Source of the DNA: Gracilaria domingensis
Lineage: Eukaryota > Rhodophyta > Florideophyceae > Gracilariales > Gracilariaceae
Reading direction: 5' to 3'
Length of the DNA: 64,000 bases
NCBI GenBank assembly: GCA_022539475.1
Contig: VCMS01000162.1
Span: 1 to 64,000, forward strand
Part shown: piece by piece, positions 1-10,107 of the stretch
How the letters are laid out: every line of letters starts with the position of its first letter
Position numbering within the stretch: the stretch's first letter is position 1
Program-made: the position numbers and the translations under genes
The notes under the pieces: generated by a model
Databases searched by the model: none
What the model was told of the DNA's origin: nothing
Seen by the model: the letters and a program-made list of their open reading frames with translations, nothing else

Positions 1-473
1 ACCTGTCTGGCAATGTTGGAGGCTCACTTTCCTGTTGCGACAGTGAGACCATCCGGACTTTGAGGGGTGACACCATCCTGCGGAGCTGCGTTTCTTGAGG
101 GGACACCAACGTATAGGACAACTTTTGAACATTTGTCCACACCGAGCTTCGAAACCAATGGTATGATGTCTCCATTCTGGAAGAAAACGAGATTCTCTCT
201 GAGCGAATAAGGGCAAGCCTGAATTACGGTCCCCAGGGTGTTCGTTCTTCCACAAACTAGTATCGGTACATCAGAAAGATGAGAGGTAGCAGCCATGCTG
301 CAGAATTCGTGTGCGGAAATGACCGTATCTTCTTCGTTCGCCAGCATGGTACCTATACGCCCCCTTCCAACAATAACGGCCCGAGTCCTTCGGGCGGGAG
401 ATGAGGCCTGAAGGACGTCAGAGTATCTGGGACTCGGAGGCGGAGTGGGAGGAATGTCGTACTGGGAGTTCAT
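1..473 (-). pseudogene. NAD(P)-binding reductase-like gene, 5' part, nonsense codon
   Basis: Reading leftward from a Met codon at 473, about 30 Pro/Ser-rich residues lead into a Rossmann-type dinucleotide loop (AVIVGRGRIG, residues 32-41). A later segment, LVFFQNGDIIP, recalls ketopantoate-reductase/ApbA-type oxidoreductases. The frame is open further upstream to 674, but that part is low-complexity and has no protein character, so the Met at 473 is preferred. A TGA at 24-26 stops the frame. The bases beyond it still read as plausible protein in the same frame (ASNIARQ), so the stop probably replaced a Trp codon. The gene continues off the left edge. The exact substrate cannot be named from this part. 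Confidence 0.5.
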
Positions 474-870
474 TGCAAGTGTTCGAATGTTTTTGTATGA
501 CGATAGAAATGGAAGATGGGGCGGAGAACTGCTGGGGTAAAGAGTGATACTTAAGTAAAAACGGTTGGGAAGCGCAGAACGGGAACATGGTTCACTTTGT
601 GAAAGTGGGCGAAATGTATGATATGTGATTCTACTGAATGAATGATAGGGCTTGTATGAGACGACAAGCCACAAAGTGTGATGATGTTTTATGAAAGGTA
701 GGTGGAAGAGTAGAAAGTGTGCAATGAATGAAACTGATTTCGAACCTCAGTTGTAAAGTAGTTGTAAAGTACGAGTTACGGGGAGCTTGAATACAGGATG
801 AAAGGAGCCATTTTGGCTTCATAAATGACGTGAACGGGTTCTATAGCTTCACTTGGATTGCCATAATTAA

Positions 871-1191
871 AAGGATGGAGTTGGATTGCGCCCGAATACG
901 TCTATAAAGGTCGTAGAAGCACTTATGAAGGAAGGAGTTGTAGACATGTTATTGTTGATGACGGTGGAGCCAGGGTTTGGAGGACGGGCGTTTATGGAGG
1001 GTGTTCTTGATAAGGTGCGACATGCAAGGGAGTTGTACCCAAGAATAGGGATACAGGTGGATGGAGGTATTGGACTGAGTACTGTGAAAGCAGTAGTGAA
1101 GGCCGGTGCAAACATTTCAGTTGCAGGATCTGCCATCTTTGGCTCGAGTAACCCAGCTCATGTCATAGCTGGTTTTCGAAAGGTTGGTTAG
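871..1191 (+). pseudogene. Ribulose-phosphate 3-epimerase C-terminal fragment
   Basis: The last ~105 residues match ribulose-5-phosphate 3-epimerase, the TIM-barrel enzyme of the Calvin and pentose-phosphate pathways that interconverts ribulose-5-P and xylulose-5-P. Visible signatures are the phosphate/metal loop VEPGFGG, the second catalytic Asp in VDGGI, and the C-terminal phosphate site AGSAIFGS. The N-terminal half of the barrel, including the first catalytic Asp and metal-binding His residues, is absent. An in-frame TAA at 868-870 directly precedes the homologous frame and no Met start exists. It is either a truncated copy or a final exon whose upstream part lies elsewhere; a weak AG sits just before it. 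A fragment is more likely. Confidence 0.75.
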
Positions 1192-1221
1192 AGATAGTAG
1201 CATAAATTTATTGTTTATCAC

Positions 1222-1599
1222 ATTGTTACCTTTACGTGTTATCACAACTAAATTCTCCGTCTCCATTGGAGATGTATTTCTCTTGTATCACAACCGGGAA
1301 AGGATGTGAGAGAACATCAATATATCCCCAGTGGTCGCTGAGAGGGAGGATGAACTACTCTACGTGCTACCATTGTTACCCATCCGGTGTCGAGTGGTGA
1401 CATATTCTTTTTTTGTCACAACCCACAAAGGATGTGACGGAAGAAGAACATGCCCCCAGTCGAGACAGAGGGTGAGCAACTCTAAGTACAATCACTAGTC
1501 CCTAGCTTGCCTCCACTGGCAATATCTTCCTGTTTTGCTATAACCATCGAGTGGGGTTATGGTGGAAGAGAAAAATATCGCCGGTCGAGGCGAGGTGGG
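1222..1599. repeat. Three degenerate ~125-bp tandem units
   Basis: Three successive diverged units begin near 1222, 1366 and 1490. The first two each contain cattgttacc. All three have a T-rich stretch, a small stem of the type tcacaaccc/ggatgtga, and a purine-rich tail with cccagt or gccggtcga. No coding potential is seen. The units lie directly upstream of the coiled-coil repeat ORF and could be its promoter or long 5' region. Confidence 0.4.
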
Positions 1600-1831
1600 T
1601 GGGGATTATGTGAGCGCGAAAGAGGAGACAGAGAGGTGGCGCTCAAATAGTGGAAGGTGCGAAGGTGTACAGTAGATGTTTTGGCGGGAAATGGGATGAG
1701 GGAAAGAGGGACAATCATGGTGCTGGATATAGCCCGTGTGGTTGGACAGTGGGGGTGGACAGCACAGTTTAGCTCGATTGCACTGTATCGCAGCGGAAAC
1801 TTCGATCCAACTACTTCTTCTTCTTCTGAAG

Positions 1832-2734
1832 ATGTCGAACGGATACGTGAAGGATGAGGAGCTGTTGGCGCTGTTGGAGGGGGAGGAGGTACCGCAGACG
1901 CCGTCACCAAAGCGGGAAGAGGACGTGATTACGGCGGCTGGTCGCATGTCGCAGAAGAAGGAAGTGGCTGATGAAGGAAAGAAGTGTGAGGCGAGGAGAG
2001 GGGATGGTGATGAGGTGGAGAAGGGAGTAGAATTGGAGGTGGAGGGGGTCGCAATGGAGAGAAGGGGTGCGGTGCATCTGAGTCAGTTAGAGGTTGGAGA
2101 CCAGATAGAGAGTGGGGGCGGAGAGGGTGACAGAGAGATGCGGTTTGTGGGGGAGATGAAGGCGAGGGTAGGGATGTTGGGGTTGGTGATGAAGGAGCAA
2201 CTGGACGATGGAATTGTGGAGATTGTAACGGAAATGGGCGGTGTCGTGCTGAGTGGGGGTGGTAGTGGTGTTTCGGTTGAGGCGATTTCGAGCCTGCGGA
2301 ATTCGTTGTCGGTATTGGGAGTGGAGATGAGAAATCATGTGTATGGGATAGTGGAGTGTGCGGGAAGGGAGGTTGGAGAGTTGCGGGAGGAGAATAGGGT
2401 TCTGAACGAGAGGTTGGACGTGCTGGAGAAGGAGGTGAAGGAGCTGTGCAAGAGGCAAAGATTGGTGGAAGAGGAGACGTTGAAAGGAGGTGTGGAGGGA
2501 AAGACGGAGAAGGGAAGTGTGGGAAGGGTGGCGGTGCAGAAGGGGTCTCCTGTGACACCGAAGACAAAGGGTGGTGGGGTTGGGGATGAGAAGAGCCGTC
2601 TGAAGAAGAGGCGTAAGGAGATGAAGAAGGTGGTGGAGGAGGTGCCGCGGGAGGGAGTCGGAGCTCCGGTGGTGACTGGGTTTAGGAGTGCGGCGGAGGT
2701 AGCGCGGACTGCGAAGGGGATTCTGAGGGGATAG
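1832..2734 (+). CDS. Coiled-coil ORF of a dispersed repeat family (copy 1)
   Basis: A 300-residue open frame starting with MSNGYVKDEELL. The N-terminal 100 residues are acidic and low-complexity. A clear leucine-heptad coiled coil occupies about residues 178-215 (LREENRVLNERLDVLEKEV), and a Lys/Arg cluster follows near residue 260. No enzyme motif is visible. The coding strand is strongly purine-rich. The C-terminal half plus ~500 bases of following noncoding DNA recur at 34735-35826 with many substitutions and small indels, so this belongs to a mobile or dispersed family rather than being a single-copy host gene. It resembles an ORF1/gag-like nucleic-acid-binding protein of a retroelement, but no reverse transcriptase is nearby. 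Confidence 0.5.
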   Translation: MSNGYVKDEELLALLEGEEVPQTPSPKREEDVITAAGRMSQKKEVADEGKKCEARRGDGDEVEKGVELEVEGVAMERRGAVHLSQLEVGDQIESGGGEGDREMRFVGEMKARVGMLGLVMKEQLDDGIVEIVTEMGGVVLSGGGSGVSVEAISSLRNSLSVLGVEMRNHVYGIVECAGREVGELREENRVLNERLDVLEKEVKELCKRQRLVEEETLKGGVEGKTEKGSVGRVAVQKGSPVTPKTKGGGVGDEKSRLKKRRKEMKKVVEEVPREGVGAPVVTGFRSAAEVARTAKGILRG

Positions 2735-3233
2735 GAGGAGAGAAGGATGGGAGGGATTTGAAGCCGTTTTGGGGCGAGGCGGGTATACGAGAAGGGGGAG
2801 GGTTGTCCACCTGACTTCTACAAAATGACTTTTGCGGAGACGGAGAGAGAGGATGGGAACGCGTGATGGGCGAGAAATATGTAAATAACGGGGGTGGTGT
2901 GGACTGGGAAGAAGTGATGGGATGATTGAGGTGGGATGAGTTGCGATTGGCATTGCAACATGGGAGAAAATGGAAACGCAAACTAGCACGAGTGCAGTTT
3001 TGAGAGAGGGTCGCGGAAAAGAGTGAATGGGGTGGTGCGGCGAAGTAGAACCTTTACAAAAACTAGGGGACCCAAGAACTAAACTGCGCGAAATGGAATT
3101 TAATATTCCAAAATTTCTTAATTTTTTGAGTGCCAGCCTCTGCTACCCCCCTCGCGCGCCCCAAATAGTCCCAAAACTAGCTTAGTTTCCAAAGCGAACA
3201 GACTATATTCCACTTTGCAGAACACAGACGAAA
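2140..3233 (+). repeat. Dispersed repeat family A, copy 1
   Basis: This segment aligns over ~1.1 kb with 34735-35826. The best conserved part is the ~200 bases before the right end, including a shared block around ggaatttaatattccaaaat. Both copies end at the same point (cagacgaa), after which the flanks are unrelated. The left end differs: this copy continues into a complete ORF, whereas the other starts mid-ORF. A fixed 3' end with variable 5' truncation is typical of target-primed retroposition, but no poly-A tail or target duplication could be assigned. Confidence 0.7.
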
Positions 3234-3347
3234 GCTAGACGCCAAGTTCCGTCGAACAGGTCACGTGCGCCTTTGCGCAACGCCTCGGTTTTGATCATGT
3301 GCTGTACGTACCCTGTGAAAGAAGCTGCTTGAGCACTATAGTGCTCA

Positions 3348-3533
3348 CTAGCTAGTGAGCGCAATGAATTCACGAAAAGCTCTATGCAAAGTGGCGTAAA
3401 GATGATTAGTGGCGTCGCGTTGGCTGACGAGCGTGCCAGGGTGTTTGCTCGCGTGCTTATCTTGCTGCGCGCCGACGTGGCTGATAATATTTTCAACCTG
3501 GGCTTGCAAGAGGTGAGCGATAAACAGCCGCAT
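3348..3533 (-). pseudogene. Left, truncated copy of the palindromic MRLF ORF
   Basis: This 61-residue frame faces left from the palindrome and starts MRLFIAHLLQAQVENII, matching the rightward ORF at 3554 for about 17 residues before the two diverge. After the divergence no recognisable protein is seen. It is best read as the partner arm of the inverted duplication rather than an independent gene. Confidence 0.35.
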
Positions 3534-3606
3534 TTTTACGTCGCCACGTAAAAATGCGGCTGTTCCTCGCTCACATCTTGCAACCCCAGGTTGGAAATAT
3601 TATCGG
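3481..3606. repeat. Inverted repeat, two 61-bp arms around a 4-bp centre
   Basis: Arms 3481-3541 and 3546-3606 are complementary over 61 positions with about six mismatches. Each arm encodes the start of an outward-facing ORF beginning MRLF and continuing with similar residues (AH-LQ-QV-NII), so it is a head-to-head duplication of coding DNA. A second, perfect 22-bp palindrome (centre gcgatcgc) follows at 3624-3645. Confidence 0.85.
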
Positions 3607-4003
3607 CCAGAGCGTCACATGCGACCCACGGCGATCGCCGTGGGTATTATCTGACGCTCGGGTTCAGAGAAAAGGCTCGGCTATTCTCACTGACATCTGT
3701 CTGAAGAATTTGCAGGAGGATATGTTCTTGCAGAACTTGCTCTTGTCACAGAAGCACCGTGTTGAAGTAGGCACTGCGTTGATGATTGTGATGCACAACA
3801 AGCGAAAGCAGACCGTTCCCACCGGCGCTATGCCGCGTAAACAAAAGGGCAGTAACCAAGCGTCTGCTGCGGTGTTTAAAAAGAAGGTGTGGAAGCTTGC
3901 CGTGCTTCCGATGCAGCAAATAAAAGAGCGCACGAAGTTGAGCGCGCTCAAGCGTTGCGATGGCGGATTGACGTCGTTGATGAGGGCAACGCGTGGTTAT
4001 TAA
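3554..4003 (+). CDS. Hypothetical basic protein, starts inside palindrome
   Basis: A 149-residue ORF with start MRLFLAHILQ inside the right arm of the inverted repeat. It is rich in Lys/Arg (for example MPRKQKGS and FKKKVWK), with no signal peptide and no membrane segment. No family is recognised. The perfect palindrome at 3624-3645 lies within its coding sequence. It converges with the dioxygenase remnant downstream. It could be a fragment of a mobile-element protein. Codon-level support is weak apart from the mirrored N-terminus. Confidence 0.3.
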   Translation: MRLFLAHILQPQVGNIIGQSVTCDPRRSPWVLSDARVQRKGSAILTDICLKNLQEDMFLQNLLLSQKHRVEVGTALMIVMHNKRKQTVPTGAMPRKQKGSNQASAAVFKKKVWKLAVLPMQQIKERTKLSALKRCDGGLTSLMRATRGY

Positions 4004-4093
4004 TGCTGTCAGACGCCTGAATACGAGCAGAACATCAAATCCAACTGCAACAGCCGCTGGCGCACAGAATGTCACCTTGTTTTTCGGGTTGCT

Positions 4094-4740
4094 TCACACC
4101 ACGTCTGATCCGCGATTGAGACCCATATTAAACGCCATCTCCGAGATGGCAAAGCCCTTGATCGTCTTCTGGGCGAGAATGCTGACCATCAAGTCCACAT
4201 TCTCGATACCGTCCTCCCCGTATACCTCCACCATCGCCTTATATGCATCTTCATTGTCGCCACGCAAATCGTTGATGCTCTTGAAGGCCTTCATGTGTAA
4301 CGCACGTCTTAAGTCGTTGTAGCAGCGGAGAGATGCCTCGCTCACGGTCGCGATAAAAGTCCAGCGCAGCAAGATCGACGAGGTCCAGCTTCTGGCGCTC
4401 ATATTCGTCAGTCGGTGGCAGCTGGCACAGGTCCTTGTGATAATTGAGCAGCTCGAGGTTGCCGCATGGATAGCGCAACACGTCGTCCCAATATTTTTCG
4501 GGCTCGCCTCCTTTGTTCAACTTATCGTCATCGGGTAGACCGATAAGGTCGCTGAGCGGCACAAAGTGAGAGTCACTCGGCATGCCGTCGGGTAGAAGCC
4601 GGTGCAGTGGGTAAACGGAGACGAACTCCTCGGTGAGGGAATATGGCACGCCATGGTTCTCGGTGTCCTGCGCGACAAGGCTGAACAGACCTGTAGGGCT
4701 TTTGCTGAACGGCAGACCAAGAGCTCGTGGGAGTCCGAAC
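4094..4740 (-). pseudogene. Heme peroxidase / fatty-acid alpha-dioxygenase-like remnant
   Basis: On the minus strand the translation reads GVPYSLTEEFVSVY, then PLHRLLPD, DLAALDFYRDRERG, and after a frameshift near 4335 YNDLRRALHM, EVYGEDGIENVDLMV and KGFAISEMAF. This order of motifs is typical of the animal-heme-peroxidase superfamily, in particular fatty-acid alpha-dioxygenases and related oxylipin enzymes that oxygenate fatty acids with a heme tyrosyl radical. Only the middle-to-C-terminal part is present; the N-terminal half with the distal His and the very C-terminus are missing. A stop ends the second frame at 4094. The frameshift and both truncations mark it as dead. Confidence 0.65.
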
Positions 4741-5258
4741 CAATATTAATTCATGTAGCGGATAGACGCATGCATCGGAGGCGAACTCAACATGTGAGTA
4801 TCACTAGCAAACGAACGCGAAGATGGATGCGCAAAAGGATGGAGATAGCGTTACATTCAATACTTACATTACAACCTCAAAAGTATCCTCATGAGAGATT
4901 TTTGGAAAAAGGAGAGTGCAATTTGAGGTTGGATGGCAACAATGGATGATACATGGATACCAAACGGATGGCGCATTGAGTGCGAGCAATGTGCGATTGC
5001 AGCCTACTTTCGTGGTGTCACATTGGAGGAAGCTCGCTAAGCACATAGAGCGCACTTAGAGTGCACGCAAAACATGTTGCACTCCATCTGCGCCTACATT
5101 ATCCGCATTTCGCCACCCACGATTTCAGTCTGCACTCGAGGCGAACTCAAAACAAAGAAATAAACTATTAAAAACTTAAAATTCCCTGCCAAGGGTGTCA
5201 CATTCGAACGCGAATGTCGTACAGGCGGAGTGCGGTTAGAAACTAAAAACCCCGAGAG
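4741..5258. other. Intergenic stretch, nothing recognised
   Basis: Only short random frames are seen. A short sequence, aggcgaactcaa, occurs twice (near 4777 and 5138), which is too little to define a repeat family. Confidence 0.5.
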
Positions 5259-6790
5259 ATGCACTACATTTGCACTCTCAAAAATGAAAAAGTTTCCTGT
5301 AGGGTGAAAGGCCTCTTTGAAGAAATACAAAAGTATTTCTTTATATGTTGCCGGTCCCTAAATGAGCTGGCCGTTGAAGTATCGAGAAGAAAGAGGCCCT
5401 CTGTGAAGGAACTGTACGAGTTGCAGATTGAAGCCACTAGATTTGAGAAACTCATCCTTCGTGACTAACTTGCGACACAGGCAGCCCGTCTGGAAACTGC
5501 AGCGACAAAGAAGCTTTGGGGAGGGAAGATATCGAGAAGGGTGGCTTATGCGCGTCAAAAGCTGAAGAAATTCGTCGGGGTGGTTTTAATTTTGACTCTG
5601 GGGCCGTCTGCTACGGCGGGAGGAAGAAAGACGAGCATGCCTACGACCCAGGTCACTAAACCGGATACTCGGGCGTCGCGTTTTAAACTTGTTAAGGCGA
5701 AGAATGCCGGTGAAGACGTTCAGGAAGTGGGGAGCGACGTAGGATTAGTGGAGCCAAATGGTGCGAGGTTGAGAAGAAGCACGAGAAGAAGCCGTCGACA
5801 AAGGAAGATAATGAGCGATAACAATCCCATGGCCCAGGGGAAGGCGAAAGTAAACAAAGTGCTCCAAGATGAAAAATTCGTCATTAATCATCTGCGTAAG
5901 CTCGGAGGGAAAGGGGTGAGAAGCTTCCTCAACGCTCATCAAATCTCCTTTAGCAGCGACACGGACTCTGATTCAGCGCCGAATGTTGAGACGCGAGGAG
6001 ACGACACGGATCCTTTCGACGGCACAGTCCCGAAAATTCTACCGCCGGAGCTGAAGAAAGCAGACGAAGGACCTTACGGGGGAGGGAATTTGTGGTTGAA
6101 ATTGTTGAAAGCAGTTCCTACTAAGTGGCGTGCTGGAGTGAACGGGATTAAGTCGGTATATCCGTGAATTGATGCGATACATCTCCGGAAGGAGCACCGA
6201 GGCCATTTGCTCGAGCCGAAGGACTTTAAAGGAGTAAATCATGCTGTGTTTTGGCATGCTGCGTATCAGGGTCAGAAGCTTTTCAACGAGGCGGTAGTGG
6301 AAGGGGAGGTTGATCATGGGACCCTATGGGCAGAGGCAGTGAAGAACGATTCCATCACGTATATGTATTTTGTGAACAAGAAGGCTGGGCTTCGGAAGAG
6401 AGGTTTCTGTATTCTGGAAGGCTTTGCTTGTGACAACGACCTCTTTGAAGATGGCTGAAAGTCCCAGCAAGCTCATCGATGGAGATGTAAGCGTCGAGTT
6501 ATTGGACTTCTTCAAAAAAAGTTTCGAAGAAGCATTAGATCTCAGGGTACCGGAGAATCGAACTACATGGATTTCTATAATCAACGCGAACACTGGAAGG
6601 TATGTGACGACAAGGAGAGGTATAGAGGACGAGCTGGAAAATCGACTGGAGAAGCATTTGCTTCTGAAGAAGAGGGCGTTGTTAGATGCTCGGTTTAGTC
6701 AGATATGTGCGGCGTTGGGGCTACAAGACAACAAGCAACCGAATGAGAGAATGTATGCACCGAAGACTGGAGGGGGAATCTTATTTACCA
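5259..6790 (+). pseudogene. Unknown protein gene with two in-frame stops and one frameshift
   Basis: One reading frame runs from 5259 to 6458, broken only by TAA at 5466-5468 and TGA at 6165-6167. The protein then continues in another frame from about 6430 to 6790. A Lys/Arg-rich segment occurs near 5770-5810 (RLRRSTRRSRRQRK), followed by acidic-serine and mixed segments. No known domain was recognised. The 3' end is cut at 6794 by the left end of a Plavaka-like element, which may have disrupted the gene. The stops could be CAA-to-TAA and CGA-to-TGA changes. The length (~500 codons) and absence of repeats suggest a former host or element gene. Confidence 0.45.
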
Positions 6791-6907
6791 TACGTCTGTC
6801 TTTTGCAGATGCTAGTTTTTGGCAAGGGTCATCCAGAAAGTGGCAGGGGTCGTCAAGTAAATTCTCTGAAAAAATATCGAGATCAATTATTTCAAATTTT
6901 GGAGATA

Positions 6908-7182
6908 CAGTGGACCCCTTTATACAGTGCAACCGCCTGTCAATAGATTAAAAGTGATCCGCGGGGAGTGTACACTCAACAAAGATGACAATTGTTTCAC
7001 TTCCACATCTCATCCAGGCTCGTCTGCCGAAAGCCGTTCGGTATACGGGTTTTAGAGACTTTCCGCAGCTCACGTTGATGTACACGTATTCCACGTAGGC
7101 CACTTCGTTTCTCGACATAAATGGTGCACTGAAAGGAGCGTGGAATGTTGAAAGGGTGCACTATACGCAGCATACTTCTTTG
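6908..7182. mobile_element. 275-bp TA-flanked insertion, mariner/pogo-type MITE candidate
   Basis: Copies 2 and 3 read straight through here (agataattgcttggg). In copy 1 the site is split as agaTA-[275 bp]-TAattgc, a TA duplication. The insert starts CAGTGGACCCC, as many pogo/Tc1-mariner ends do. The right terminus is only weakly complementary, so the classification is tentative. Confidence 0.45.
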
Positions 7183-7934
7183 TAATTGCTTGGGTCGTCC
7201 AGAATCGCTGTGCACTAAATACTGGTGGGTTTTCCACTCGTGCTAGTCCTTCAGTCGAGAGCTACCTGAAACGTATTTCGCAAAGTCTAGGTTCAGTTTC
7301 TATTAAGGTGCACATTACACGATACCTTCTGCGGAATGATACCCTGCAAGGCATGGAAAAGTGGTGCTAGTACAGATGATGCCCATTGTGAAATCATACC
7401 GTTTTGTTTGTATCTATTCTGCTTTTGGCCGCTTTTGCTAACCACTATTTCGCTATATTACATGTATCATTTTCCCATGATCGAGGGAGAGCAGGCGCAA
7501 TCTGCGGCAGCTGCCGCAGACTGCACCTGCAGCAAAGTGCGGTATTGGTAGAACACATACGCACCCCGAGAGGATGAGGCGGGAAGCGCCTCATCTTCTC
7601 GGTTTCTCAAGTAGAAAACCATGCCCAGATGCATACGCGTTGCACGTTCAATTCACCTGCAACTCACGAGCTACGTCCGCATCAGAAGTCATTTACCTTT
7701 ATATGCAAGCACCAAGTATCCATAAGTTAGCCAATGCTCCATTAGATACATTTCAAATACGATGGAACGTACCATTGATAAATCAAAACAGAAACGTTGC
7801 GCTAGAAAACTCGAGAGATCTAGTAAATCGCAAAAGGAAGAAGAAGGAAAGGGATCGTTTAGATTAGCAACAATCCATTCATCGTAACGTGCGAAAGATG
7901 GCTAAGCGTGAACTCAGAAGCAAGGACACGAAGA

Positions 7935-8345
7935 ATGCCCATGCAGCAAATATACCGCAAGATGCGAGCAGCCTATGTCGCAACCAAGTACCAGAATCGC
8001 CTATCCCGCAAGCCAGTCAACCAAGATTGCCAATACAGGAAGATCAACGTAAGGCGCGAGAAGAGGGACGAGCCTATGAGGCAACCAAGTCACACCATGT
8101 CGCCAATGCACTAAAAGTAACGCAAGACGCGAGAAGAGAGACACCATCCTATGGCGCAACCTAATCCACCAAGATGGACAAAGAACCTATCGCGCAAGCC
8201 AGTCAACCAATATCGCCAATACATCAAAAATAGCGCAAGACTCGAGAAGAGAGAAAAGTCTGTGGCGCAACAAAGTCAACCAAGATCGCCAACAAACCAA
8301 AATTAGCGCAAGATGCGAAAAGCTAGAGACGCCTATGCTGCAATA
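7935..8345 (+). repeat. Degenerate ~70-bp tandem repeats inside copy 1
   Basis: Successive units share gcgcaagatgcgagaagag, then gcctatg and cgcaaccaagtc, then aagatcgccaata. About five units are present, whereas copies 2 and 3 carry roughly one followed by a large hairpin. Expansion therefore happened in this copy. The units are read through by short open frames, but no conserved protein is apparent. Confidence 0.6.
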
Positions 8346-8442
8346 AATTGAATCAAGATCGGGAATACAGCGTGATAGGTTACACGAACAGTCAGAGATC
8401 GATCTTGAGAGACGAAATGAAACTGGTGGCGTACTTACTGTA

Positions 8443-9354
8443 GTGCAAACCCGGGGACGGGAGTGACACTTAATGCGTTCGAGTCCTTGCTCCCTACGGG
8501 AGGTAGAATAAGTGAATGAGCACTCCGTGCACGGAGAATGTCCGGTGTAAGACCGCCCGTGCCTCAGGATATACCTAGGAGGTTGATGAGAAACAGGCTT
8601 GGTGAAGATCCGGAAGCGAAGACCACAGTGGTGAGCAGCACCAGCGGACAATGGAAACCCTAAGCGAAAAGGGGGGAAAGAGGGAAAAACCAAAGGAATC
8701 TCGCGGCGGCGGGTGACGGTGACGTGTATTAAGCCCACGCGGCAAGATCTCTATACAGAGTTGGTAGTTCTACCACTTGTCGTTAAACAGGTATCTGCAC
8801 AATGAAACGTGTCCGAAGACGGAATTAGCCCGAGGGCCATGGCCACAATTGATCAGAATTGCATGAACGATCCCGAGGGATGGAGCTAGAGCGTAACGTA
8901 CGCGGTGACTCTCCAGGAGGAGTGGTGCACTTCGCGCAGGCGAAAGTAGTCCAGAGCCGAACCCGATTACCTTTTACTGAACGTGAAGGTGGCTGCGAGG
9001 TTACCTCCTATACCGTAACAGGTAAATTATTTAAACTAAATAAAATAATCTAATGCACACTTGTGCAAAGCCACACACGTGGTGCGCATGACCAGCCCGC
9101 GTCAGCGGCCAGTAAATAATTCGACTATTGAAAGGATTCCCCTGTGAATAGACCCAAATCAGGCCAATTGTACCCACGACCACTCAATACCACGTGCCAC
9201 AATATGGCCAGTCCAGCGGACACTCCGACATCCACTCACCTCAGAATATCCCAATTTTGGGCTAAGTTTCGTACTTTCCCTTTCTAGGATCAAACCTCGG
9301 TGCACGATTTATGATCATCATCAGCGCTGATACCGCGTTTCCACGTTCGCTTTA
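8443..9354. other. ~0.9-kb insertion of unknown type in copy 1
   Basis: Copies 2 and 3 are continuous at gtacttacagtcgtcg. In copy 1 this is split between gtacttactgtag and acacttacagtcgtcg, with about 0.9 kb between. No coding domain, terminal inverted repeat or poly-A was found. The near-duplicated acttac(t/a)gt at both edges could be a target duplication. A gttcgagtcc box near 8479 resembles a pol III B box, but no matching A box or cloverleaf was found. Confidence 0.4.
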
Positions 9355-10107
9355 CACTTACAGTCGTCGTGGACGTCGGAAGAAATACAAGGGACGCACG
9401 TCAAAGAGTGGTTAGCTTCAACCAAGTCAATGTGAGTAGCAAGACGTGGACCAAGATGAAACATATCGTAAGCAGAACGTAGTTGAACAAATAGAACGAG
9501 TTGGAGGGTGAAAACGGGAACCCGGTAACCCAAAGCTTATTTTCTGCCGTTTACATCTCGCATAGCGCGAGGAAACGTGGTAAGGATGGATTAGTTTAAG
9601 CAAAGATACGTAGAAGGATATGGAAAAACGTACGAAAAGACTGCACGGAATACATCCGTCAGATACAGATGATGTCCGCTTTATGGAGGCGTCCGACGAC
9701 GGCGGAGTAAGAGAATGAGATACGCTTCATGTACGCTTAATGGAATTCATTCAGCAGACATGAAGAGTAATTCATTCTCTTTCTCAGCACGCTACTTCGT
9801 AGCCAGTGCGGGGGCGGAAAAAAGTACGATGGAGTGGAGTAGAACGCGAGGATGTGGATGGCACGGATCACGACGGTAACAGAAGGTCAGACGCCGGACG
9901 GGCGGCGGCGGCGGCGGAGGGAAAAGATTTATTTTTCTGAGCGAGATTGGACAGATGTACAGCGTACAAAGTTGCGAAAACACAGGTTTATAACCAGTGG
10001 TAGATAATACGGGAAGTACACACTTGTGTTGAGATCGAAGTGTACCTAAGGTTTTTTTTGAACGAAAGCACGTGATTTAAACTCAAATTATATTCTCAAT
10101 TCTCAGC
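9355..10107. other. Copy 1 leader region with small inversion
   Basis: This corresponds to 23030-23605 of copy 2. A ~60-bp block around 9470-9533 is reverse-complemented relative to the other copies (ggtgaaaacgggaacccggt here, against accaggttcccgttttcacc there). The perfect hairpin present in copies 2 and 3 just before the GC-rich ggcggcgg stretch is replaced here by unrelated sequence. Confidence 0.55.

Noticed and set aside
8443-8560. gttcgagtcc resembling a tRNA or SINE B box
   Set aside because: No A box at the right distance, no cloverleaf and no poly-A or T terminator.
8560-9010. Possible group II intron or organelle-derived insert
   Set aside because: No domain V stem or GUGYG start could be matched.
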